Source: an uncultured Pelagibacteraceae bacterium
GTDB taxonomy: Bacteria; Pseudomonadota; Alphaproteobacteria; Pelagibacterales; Pelagibacteraceae
Length of the DNA stretch: 64,000 nt
Reading direction: 5' to 3'
Assembly: GCA_902519635.1 (NCBI GenBank)
Contig: CABYKW010000001.1
Location: 1-64,000 of the forward strand
This document shows positions 57,245 to 64,000 of this stretch, one piece after another. Made by a program: the position numbers and the translations under genes. Under the pieces are notes generated by a model. That model was given only the letters and a program-made list of their open reading frames with translations. It did not search any database and was not told where the DNA came from. Position 1 is the first letter of the stretch. Every line of letters begins with the position of its first letter.

Positions 57245-57715
57245 GTGAAAATAAATTCAGTTAAAATTATTTCGCTGCTCTTCTTCGTTTTATCAGCATT
57301 CTATTTATATACTGCTCATCAAATACAAGTTTTTGCCTTCGATGAAGGCGCCCCTTTTAATGCTAAAACCTTTCCAATTTATTTAGGTTATGCAGGAATG
57401 TTTTTTTCTGGTTTAAAGATTGTTTTACCTGATAAAAAACCAATAGAGGTAGATCCAACATATTTAGAATTTAAAAAAACAATCTTATTAGTACTCACCA
57501 TGATTGTTTACGGAGCAACTATACTTAAAGTTGGATTCTTTTTATCAACTTCACTTTTTTTAGTCCTTTCATATTATTTTTTGGGAGAGAGAAGATGGAA
57601 ATATATTTTAATTTTTTCTTTTCCTTTTGTTGCAATTTTTATGTATCTCCTACACGGAGTTTTAGCGGTTTATCTTAGAGATCCATTATTAAAATATATA
57701 GGAATTATGGGATGA
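57245..57715 (+). CDS. tctB: Tripartite tricarboxylate transporter small permease
   Basis: Four transmembrane helices in 156 residues (IISLLFFVLSAFYLYTAHQI; FKKTILLVLTMIVYGATILK). GTG start 23 bases after tctC; GAPFNAKTFPIYLGYAG resembles the TctB pattern. Overlaps tctA by four bases (ATGA). Confidence 0.88.
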   Translation: MKINSVKIISLLFFVLSAFYLYTAHQIQVFAFDEGAPFNAKTFPIYLGYAGMFFSGLKIVLPDKKPIEVDPTYLEFKKTILLVLTMIVYGATILKVGFFLSTSLFLVLSYYFLGERRWKYILIFSFPFVAIFMYLLHGVLAVYLRDPLLKYIGIMG

Positions 57716-59214
57716 TCGAAGGAATACTTATTGGATTAAAAACTGCTTTATCTTTTCAAAACCTAATGATGGTGATGATAGGATGTTTTGCTGGAACTAT
57801 TATTGGAATGCTTCCTGGTTTAGGCCCAATGACGGCAATCGCTTTAATGATACCAATCACTTATGGCTTTGACCCGGCAACAGGTTTGATTTTAATGGCT
57901 GGAGTATATTATGGAGCTGTATTTGGTGGATCAACTTCTTCTATTCTAATAAATGCACCTGGTGTTCCTGGAACTGTCGCAACATCTTTTGATGGTTATC
58001 CAATGGCCCAACAAGGTAAGGCTGGCAAAGCTTTGGCTATAGCTGCTTACAGCTCTTTTGCGGGAGGAACGATCTCAGCAATATTTTTGTTATTTGCTGC
58101 ACCAAGTTTATCAAAAGTAAGTTTATCATTTAGATCACCAGATTATTTTGGTTTAATGATATTAGGTTTAACAGCTGTTGCTGCTTTTTCTTCAAAAGGA
58201 AATTTTTTAAAAGCTATGATGATGTGTGTTCTAGGTTTAATGTTGGCATCAGTTGGTCAAGATACTTTATCTGATATTCCAAGGTTTACTTTTAATACGA
58301 TGAATTTGTCAGACGGTATTAGTTTCGTATTGGTAGTAATGGCAACATTTGCTATGAGTGAAGCTTTAACTATCATTATAAAAGGAAATGATCCTGCTAA
58401 AGCAGCAAAGCAAATTTCACTAACTGACTTGGGATCCATTAAAGTAAACAAAGAAGAAACAAAACAGATGGCTGCAACTATCCCACGTTCTTCTATATTA
58501 GGATTTATTATTGGAGTTTTGCCTGGAGCTGGAGCTACGATTGCGTCTTTCTTAGCTTATGGAATGGAAAGAAATTTTGTTAAAAGTGAAGAAAAAGAAA
58601 AATTTGGTAAAGGAAGTGTGCAAGGATTATCTGCTCCAGAAACTGCAAATAATGCAGCATGTTCAGGATCTTTTGTACCATTGCTCACATTAGGTATTCC
58701 TGGAAGCGGAACTACAGCAGTTATGCTTGGTGCTTTATTAGGTTTTGGTATTCAGCCAGGGCCTAGATTATATGAAACTAATCCAGAAATATTTTGGTCT
58801 GTTATCATGTCTATGTATATAGGAATGGTTGTTCTTTTGATACTCAATCTTCCGCTTATTCCCTACATAGCAAGAATACTTGCTGTACCAAGAACATTCT
58901 TAATACCAATGATTTTATTTTTTTCGGTTACAGGAATTTATTTAATGTCATTTAATAATTTTGATATTTTTTTAATGATTGGAATTGCTGTTGTAGCAAC
59001 TATTTTAAGACTTTATGATTTTCCAATGCCACCATTAATATTAGCATTTGTTCTTGGAGGATTGATGGAAGAAAATCTTAGAAGATCGCTTTTGATAAGT
59101 GATGGATCATGGTCTTTTCTTTGGGGTAGACCTTTAACAATTTGTATAATGTTTGTAATTTTTGGAATTTTAGGATGGCAAGTCTATAATAGTTTTTTCA
59201 AAAAAAAATTATAA
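57712..59214 (+). CDS. tctA: Tripartite tricarboxylate transporter large permease
   Basis: About twelve transmembrane helices. Conserved GTIIGMLPGLGPMTAIALMI near the N-terminus, GVYYGAVFGGSTSSILINAP and the second-half GVLPGAGATIASFLAYGMER repeat. 500 residues, the standard size. Its last six bases overlap the convergent doxX gene. Confidence 0.95.
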   Translation: MIEGILIGLKTALSFQNLMMVMIGCFAGTIIGMLPGLGPMTAIALMIPITYGFDPATGLILMAGVYYGAVFGGSTSSILINAPGVPGTVATSFDGYPMAQQGKAGKALAIAAYSSFAGGTISAIFLLFAAPSLSKVSLSFRSPDYFGLMILGLTAVAAFSSKGNFLKAMMMCVLGLMLASVGQDTLSDIPRFTFNTMNLSDGISFVLVVMATFAMSEALTIIIKGNDPAKAAKQISLTDLGSIKVNKEETKQMAATIPRSSILGFIIGVLPGAGATIASFLAYGMERNFVKSEEKEKFGKGSVQGLSAPETANNAACSGSFVPLLTLGIPGSGTTAVMLGALLGFGIQPGPRLYETNPEIFWSVIMSMYIGMVVLLILNLPLIPYIARILAVPRTFLIPMILFFSVTGIYLMSFNNFDIFLMIGIAVVATILRLYDFPMPPLILAFVLGGLMEENLRRSLLISDGSWSFLWGRPLTICIMFVIFGILGWQVYNSFFKKKL

Positions 59215-59595
59215 CCTAACGTATTTCTTTTTTTTGTCTACCGCCCATTCCTTAGGACCATTAACTGCTATAAATAAAAATCCTCCTGCTAAGCCAAAGT
59301 TTTTTAGTAAAGCAATTGTTTGCATTTGATTTGCAAAATCCAAGTGAAAGAGTAGAGCTGTTGCTATACAAAAAGCTGCTAATACTATTGCTGATATTTG
59401 AGTACGATAACCTATAATTATAAAGATAGGTAAAAGAATTTCTAGAACGATTGCCGGCCACAATAAAAATCCAGGTATTCCAAACCCTTCCATCCAAGTT
59501 ACAGTATTATCATAATTAAAAATTTTATTATAACCAGATAATAAAAAAACCAACGAAATAAACACTCTTCCTACAAGGTCAAAAATATTAGCCAT
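59209..59595 (-). CDS. DoxX-family membrane protein
   Basis: Four transmembrane helices in 128 residues: RVFISLVFLLSGYNKIFNYD at the start and FGLAGGFLFIAVNGPKEWAV at the end, typical DoxX. Family members are linked to thiosulfate:quinone or oxidative-stress functions but this small type is uncharacterised. Monocistronic. Confidence 0.82.
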   Translation of the reverse strand: MANIFDLVGRVFISLVFLLSGYNKIFNYDNTVTWMEGFGIPGFLLWPAIVLEILLPIFIIIGYRTQISAIVLAAFCIATALLFHLDFANQMQTIALLKNFGLAGGFLFIAVNGPKEWAVDKKKKYVRL

Positions 59596-59645
59596 AAGAC
59601 ATATAATCTCATAGACAAACTAGAGTCAAAGCAAGATAGATTAAA

Positions 59646-60722
59646 TTAGGTTTTTTTTTCTATAATTCTTAATATTAGAGGGACTATAAATAGTATCATT
59701 AACAGTCTTATAATATGGTGGAAAGATACGAATTCAGGATCAAGATTGAAAAAAATTGCTATAACAGCTACTTCATAAATACCACCTGGGCAGTAAGACA
59801 AAAGAAGTGTAAAGAAATTTTTATCAATGATTAAGCTCGCTGCAAAAGCAGCTAGCAAACCTAAGACAACTAGTAAAAATGTTGCAACAAAACTATGTAA
59901 AGCGTTACGAGCTATCTCGCTAAAAGTTTTGTTAGCAAATCGACATCCAACTGATGCTCCAAGAATAAGCAAACAATAATCAATTATGTTTGGCGGAAGC
60001 TGATAAGAAGCAATTTCTGAAATTTGTAAAAATCCACTTGCAAATAAAGTGCCAGACAACAAAGCGGCTGGAATTCTAAATTTATCAAAAATTATAATTA
60101 AAATAATTGAAGATATTATGAGTAAGATTAAATGAAGAACATTTTGATCTTTAATTATTTCTTCAACGATTTTGGTATTTTCAGTGTCATAGAAACTATT
60201 TACGAAAAATGGAAAAATAGTAATAATTATTATTAATCTAATTAAATGAGAAGTTGCTACCTGGCTTAAGTCAGATTTTTCATCTTCAGCTAAAATCATT
60301 AAAGGTCCTAAGGCGCCAGGTGCAGCAGAAAAAATTGAAGTTTTCTGCCCATACTTTGAGAATATTTGAAGATATTTTGAAACTATTAATACGCTTACAA
60401 CAATATAAACTAGCATTATTAGAGAAGTAAAAGCCCATTGATGCATTTGAGAAAATAAACTTTTATCAATGTAATTACCGATATAAAGACCTAACAAAAT
60501 TAATATTGAAGAAAGGACTAATTTAGGCATTTTTGTTTTTAAACCCATTAATGAAGCAAGAGATGTAATGAGCATTGGGCCTAAAAACCAAGCCAAAGGT
60601 ACATTGAAGAATTCTGCAACTATTGCACTTGGAACAGAAATAATAATAACCAAAGCAAATTCTTTAGAGAATATTGCTTTAAAATTTTCTTTATTAAAGG
60701 GTATAGCTTGGTTATTCTGCAT
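59646..60722 (-). CDS. AbrB-type (AbrB/COG3180) membrane protein
   Basis: About ten transmembrane helices. VPLAWFLGPMLITSLASLMG and SAAPGALGPLMILAEDEKSD with the C-terminal LSYCPGGIYEVAVIAIFFNL are typical of the family named after AbrB that was once called ammonia monooxygenase. Despite the name it is not the DNA-binding regulator. Probably a transporter; substrate unknown. 358 residues. Its start codon is five bases from that of the divergent proC-like gene. Confidence 0.82.
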   Translation of the reverse strand: MQNNQAIPFNKENFKAIFSKEFALVIIISVPSAIVAEFFNVPLAWFLGPMLITSLASLMGLKTKMPKLVLSSILILLGLYIGNYIDKSLFSQMHQWAFTSLIMLVYIVVSVLIVSKYLQIFSKYGQKTSIFSAAPGALGPLMILAEDEKSDLSQVATSHLIRLIIIITIFPFFVNSFYDTENTKIVEEIIKDQNVLHLILLIISSIILIIIFDKFRIPAALLSGTLFASGFLQISEIASYQLPPNIIDYCLLILGASVGCRFANKTFSEIARNALHSFVATFLLVVLGLLAAFAASLIIDKNFFTLLLSYCPGGIYEVAVIAIFFNLDPEFVSFHHIIRLLMILFIVPLILRIIEKKT

Positions 60723-60727
60723 AATTC

Positions 60728-61498
60728 ATGATTTTAGGTTTTATAGGAACAGGTCGTATATCATCTTCAGTAATTGAAGGTATTTTTAAATCTAGTTTAA
60801 AAATCAAAAAAATTTATATCTCCCCTCGAAATAGAACAATAGCAAATAAATTAAATAAAAGATTTAAAAAAGTAGTTATTTCAAGAAATAATCAACAATT
60901 AATCGATAAATCCAACTGGGTGTTTTTGGCAGTAACCCCAAAGATTGGAAATAAGATTTTAAAAAAGCTTAATTTTAAAAAAAATCAAAAAATAATTAGC
61001 TTTATTTCTACAATAAATTTAGCTCAGCTAAAAAAAATGATTGGCAAAAAATTAAAAATTGTAAGAGCTATCCCACTTCCACCTATTTCAATTCGGAAGG
61101 GTCCTGTTCCTATTTGCCCTCCTGATAAACAAGTAAAAAATTTTTTTAACAAACTGGGCATTACTGTTGAAATTAAAAATGAAAGATCATCTATGAATTT
61201 CTGGGTCACATCAGGAATGATGGCACCTTTTTATGAGTACTTAAAAGTATTATCTAACTGGCTGGTTAGAAAGGGAATAAAAAGAAAAGAAGCTCAAAAA
61301 TATATTACTTCTCTTTTTTTAGCTCTTTCCCAAGACTCTGCTGTTAATTCTGAAAAAGATTTAAAATATCTTGTAAAAGACTCTCAAACTCCAGGAGGAT
61401 TGAACGAACAAGCGGTAAAACAATTGAGAAAAGCTGGATTTTATAAGAAATTAGAAAAAACTTTGAATGGTATTCATAAGAGATTAAACAAAGTATAA
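60728..61498 (+). CDS. proC: Pyrroline-5-carboxylate reductase-like protein
   Basis: Rossmann start GFIGTGRISSSVIEG and the C-terminal ProC dimer region with LVKDSQTPGGLNEQAVKQLR (family pattern TPGG..E). RAIPLPPISIRKGPVPICPP replaces the usual RxMPN segment, so it is divergent; 256 residues. It may be a reductase for another imine rather than a true proline enzyme. Six bases upstream of the second livG, so it is probably co-transcribed with an amino-acid importer. Confidence 0.72.
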   Translation: MILGFIGTGRISSSVIEGIFKSSLKIKKIYISPRNRTIANKLNKRFKKVVISRNNQQLIDKSNWVFLAVTPKIGNKILKKLNFKKNQKIISFISTINLAQLKKMIGKKLKIVRAIPLPPISIRKGPVPICPPDKQVKNFFNKLGITVEIKNERSSMNFWVTSGMMAPFYEYLKVLSNWLVRKGIKRKEAQKYITSLFLALSQDSAVNSEKDLKYLVKDSQTPGGLNEQAVKQLRKAGFYKKLEKTLNGIHKRLNKV

Positions 61499-61504
61499 TT
61501 TTTT

Positions 61505-62299
61505 ATGCAGTCAGATTCGAATATTCTGCAAGTTAAAAATCTTTCTAAATTTTTTGGAGGATTAGCTGCAGTTTCAAATTGCTCTTTAAAAATCAAAAAA
61601 GGTTCTATCACTGGAATTATTGGGCCTAATGGATCAGGCAAAACAACATTATTCAATTTAATTGCAGGCAATCTAGTGTCATCTAAGGGTACAGTTGTAT
61701 TTAACGATGAGGATATTACTAATATTCCATCTTACGAATTGTTTTCAAAAGGTGTTCTAAGGACTTTTCAAATTGCTCATGAATTTACAAATCTTACAGT
61801 ATTGGAAAATTTAATGATGGTTCCAGGTAAGCAGTCTGGTGAAAATTTAGTTAATGCTTTATTTAATCCAGGTGTAGTTAAAAAAGAAGAAGCGATAGTT
61901 AAAGAAAAAGCTTTGGAGGTAATTGATTTTTTAAATCTCAAGCATCTTTCGAATGAACTTGCTGGGAATTTATCCGGAGGTCAAAAAAAATTATTAGAAC
62001 TTGGTAGAACCATGATGGTTGATGCTAAATTAGTTTTGCTAGATGAAGTTGGCGCAGGAGTTAATCGAACTTTGTTGAAAGAAATAGGGAGTGCAATCTT
62101 GAGACTAAACAAAGAGAAAGGTTATACATTTTGTATGATTGAGCATGATATGGAATTTATTAGTCGATTGTGTAACCCAGTTATCGTAATGGCCGAAGGT
62201 TCTGTTTTATTTGAAGGGACTTCAGATGAAGTTAAAAATAATGAACAAGTTATTGAAAGCTATTTAGGAAGAGGATCAAAATTAAAGGATAAAAGTTAA
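61505..62299 (+). CDS. livG: ABC transporter ATP-binding protein (second LivG)
   Basis: Walker A GPNGSGKTT, signature NLSGGQKKLLELGRTM, Walker B LVLLDEVGAGV (with V where livG1 has P) and switch His in MIEHDMEF. 264 residues. First of a livG-livF-livH order, distinct from the livJHMGF order of the earlier cluster. One-base overlap with livF. Confidence 0.92.
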   Translation: MQSDSNILQVKNLSKFFGGLAAVSNCSLKIKKGSITGIIGPNGSGKTTLFNLIAGNLVSSKGTVVFNDEDITNIPSYELFSKGVLRTFQIAHEFTNLTVLENLMMVPGKQSGENLVNALFNPGVVKKEEAIVKEKALEVIDFLNLKHLSNELAGNLSGGQKKLLELGRTMMVDAKLVLLDEVGAGVNRTLLKEIGSAILRLNKEKGYTFCMIEHDMEFISRLCNPVIVMAEGSVLFEGTSDEVKNNEQVIESYLGRGSKLKDKS

Positions 62300-63006
62300 T
62301 GGCTTTTTTTGAAGGTATAAAAATGACAGGAGGTTATGGCAACGGTCCTGATATTATTTCTTCTTGTTCGGTAAATGTGAATAAAGGTGAAATAGTTTCA
62401 ATACTTGGTCCAAATGGAGCAGGAAAATCTACAGCTATGAAAGCTATGTTGGGATTATTAAACCTTAAATCTGGTAAGATTATTATAAACGGCAAGGACA
62501 TTTCTCATTTAAACCCACAAGATAGAGTTAAACAAGGCATAGCATTTGTTCCTCAAACTAAAAATGTATTTGCTGGTTTAAGCGTGGAGGAAAATTTAGA
62601 GATGGGTGCTTTTTTAAGAGATGAAAATCTTAAAAAAATTATTGATGAAGTTTATGAACTATTCCCTATTTTAAAAGAAAAAAAATCTCAGTTAGTTGGT
62701 GAATTGTCAGGAGGACAAAGACAGCAAGTAGCATTAGGAAGAGCGTTAATGATAAAACCATCAGTCTTAATGCTTGATGAACCTACTGCTGGAGTTTCAC
62801 CAATAGTCATGGATGAATTATTTGATCATATTATAAAAGTAAAAAAAACAAACGTAGCTATTTTAATGGTCGAACAAAACGCAAAACAAGCTCTAAGCAT
62901 ATCGGATAGAGGCTATGTCTTAGTCACAGGAGAAAATAGATACTCAGGAACTGGAAAAGAACTTCTAAACGATCCAAGAGTAAGAAGTTCTTTCTTAGGA
63001 GGTTGA
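62299..63006 (+). CDS. livF: ABC transporter ATP-binding protein (second LivF)
   Basis: Walker A GPNGAGKST, signature ELSGGQRQQVALGRAL, Walker B VLMLDEPTAGVSP and switch region MVEQNAKQ. 235 residues, the normal LivF size. Starts on the last base of livG2 and is followed one base after its stop by the permease gene. Confidence 0.93.
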   Translation: MAFFEGIKMTGGYGNGPDIISSCSVNVNKGEIVSILGPNGAGKSTAMKAMLGLLNLKSGKIIINGKDISHLNPQDRVKQGIAFVPQTKNVFAGLSVEENLEMGAFLRDENLKKIIDEVYELFPILKEKKSQLVGELSGGQRQQVALGRALMIKPSVLMLDEPTAGVSPIVMDELFDHIIKVKKTNVAILMVEQNAKQALSISDRGYVLVTGENRYSGTGKELLNDPRVRSSFLGG

Positions 63007-63007
63007 T

Positions 63008-64000
63008 ATGGATTATTTAAACGCAATAGTTTTACTTTTAAATTATTTGTTTGTACCTGCTTTATCTTATGGATCTCAGTTAGCTCTTGGAGCAATTTTT
63101 GTTTCTTTAATTTATGGGATCTTGAGATTTGCATATTTTACTGCAGGTGATCTTATGTCTTTTGGTACAATGTTTACAATTTTATTTACTTGGTACTTTC
63201 AATATCTTGGAATTAATCTAGGTTTTCTTCCTACAGCATTACTTGCTATGCCTTTTGGAATTATTATTACTATACTTTATGTTCTTGTTAAGGATAAATT
63301 AGTTTTTAGTTATTATCGCACGCAAAAAAGCCCTCCAGTTATGTTGGCAATGGTTAGCATAGGCACAATGTTCGTTACACAAGCAATAGTAAGAATCGTT
63401 ATCGGACCATTTGATAGGAGGTTTTTTGATGGAGAAAAATTTATTTTGAAAGCTAATGAATTTAAGGAGATGACAGGTTTAAATGAAGGATTGATGATTA
63501 AATCAACGCAAGTCATTACTTTGTTGGTTACAATCTTTGTTGTTTCTATTTTATTTTGGTTTTTAAATAAGACAAAAACTGGAAAAAGTATGCGTGCTTA
63601 TTCAGATAATGAAGATTTAGCACTTTTATCTGGAATAGATCCTAAAAAAGTAGTTATGATTACTTGGGTAATAGCTGCGATTTTGGCTACTATTGGTGGA
63701 GCTCTTTATGGTTTAGATAAAAGCTTTAAACCATTTACCTACTTCAACAATATGCTTCCAATATTTGCTGCTGCTATCGTAGGAGGTATTGGAAATCCTT
63801 TTGGTGCTTTTTTGGGAGGATATGTTATTGCATTTTCAGAAATACTTTTAACTTACGCTTACAAAAAATTCTTTGTTTATTTGCTTCCAGAAAGTTTAGA
63901 GCCCGATGGTTTAATGCAATTACTATCAACAGATTATAAATTTGCAGTATCATTCTCAATTTTAGTAATAGTTTTATTATTTAGACCTTCAGGAATATTT
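63008..64000 (+). CDS. livH: ABC permease LivH (second copy), truncated by the window end
   Basis: Open from ATG 63008 to the end of the window without a stop; 331 residues are visible. Membrane helices with LALGAIFVSLIYGILRFAYF and AGDLMSFGTMFTILFTWYFQ, the LivH coupling loop KSMRAYSDNEDLALLSGIDP, and VGGIGNPFGAFLGGYVIAFS. Longer than the usual LivH (about 300), with extra sequence between helices (FDRRFFDGEKFILKANEFKE). livM and a binding protein presumably follow outside. Confidence 0.92.
   Translation, partial: MDYLNAIVLLLNYLFVPALSYGSQLALGAIFVSLIYGILRFAYFTAGDLMSFGTMFTILFTWYFQYLGINLGFLPTALLAMPFGIIITILYVLVKDKLVFSYYRTQKSPPVMLAMVSIGTMFVTQAIVRIVIGPFDRRFFDGEKFILKANEFKEMTGLNEGLMIKSTQVITLLVTIFVVSILFWFLNKTKTGKSMRAYSDNEDLALLSGIDPKKVVMITWVIAAILATIGGALYGLDKSFKPFTYFNNMLPIFAAAIVGGIGNPFGAFLGGYVIAFSEILLTYAYKKFFVYLLPESLEPDGLMQLLSTDYKFAVSFSILVIVLLFRPSGIF

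Noticed and set aside
59646..60722. AbrB-type DNA-binding regulator
   Set aside because: The product is a polytopic membrane protein; the shared name is historical.

Overview
The window looks like a chromosomal piece of a marine SAR11-type alphaproteobacterium (Pelagibacterales). The sequence is very A+T-rich and genes are packed with gaps of a few bases or 1-4 bp overlaps. Distinctive signs are a circularly permuted (alphaproteobacterial) tmRNA gene, a tandem SAM-II/SAM-V riboswitch before metY, heterotetrameric sarcosine oxidase, dimethylglycine dehydrogenase with its own ETF/ETF-QO, and many periplasmic-binding-protein transporters. No phage, plasmid, IS or CRISPR element was seen. The assignment is inferred from content, not from a marker phylogeny.

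Layout. 0-5.2 kb: end of an AsmA-like gene, fumC (broken), a MazG-like pyrophosphohydrolase, a lipoprotein, pseudoazurin, ssrA, thyX and mrp. 5.2-9.7 kb: hflKC, DUF2065, a DegP-type protease, miaA. 9.7-14.8 kb: branched-chain amino acid synthesis (ilvB, ilvH, ilvC, leuA). 14.8-20.8 kb: cell-shape cluster mreBCD, PBP2, rodA, bactofilin. 20.8-24.4 kb: DadA-like oxidase, EamA permease, 2-hydroxyacid dehydrogenase, small lipoprotein. 24.4-42.6 kb: a methyl/one-carbon region with metY, soxBDAG, two unknown proteins, a TmpB/TmpA-like phosphonate oxygenase pair with two permeases, and ETF-QO, EtfA, EtfB and dimethylglycine dehydrogenase. 42.6-48.4 kb: glyoxalase-like protein, cysE, two msrB genes, ccdA, ribokinase, glutaredoxin, LysE exporter. 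48.4-59.2 kb: livJ, livH, a glycoside hydrolase, livMGF, azlCD, a CsiD/GlaH-like glutarate hydroxylase, then tctCBA. 59.2-64 kb: DoxX, AbrB-like membrane protein, proC-like gene and a second livGFH set cut by the window end.

How it fits together. The 24-43 kb region can be read as one metabolic theme. TmpA/TmpB would turn trimethylaminoethylphosphonate into glycine betaine and phosphate; DMGDH (electrons via ETF to ubiquinone) and sarcosine oxidase would then strip methyl groups to glycine and C1-folate, and methionine supply is controlled by SAM. The betaine-to-dimethylglycine step is not in the window. Three genes (AsmA-like, fumC, soxA) carry a frameshift beside an A-homopolymer, which suggests either consensus errors or real slippage sites. 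Several promoters lie so close to the start codon that their mRNAs should be leaderless or nearly so.
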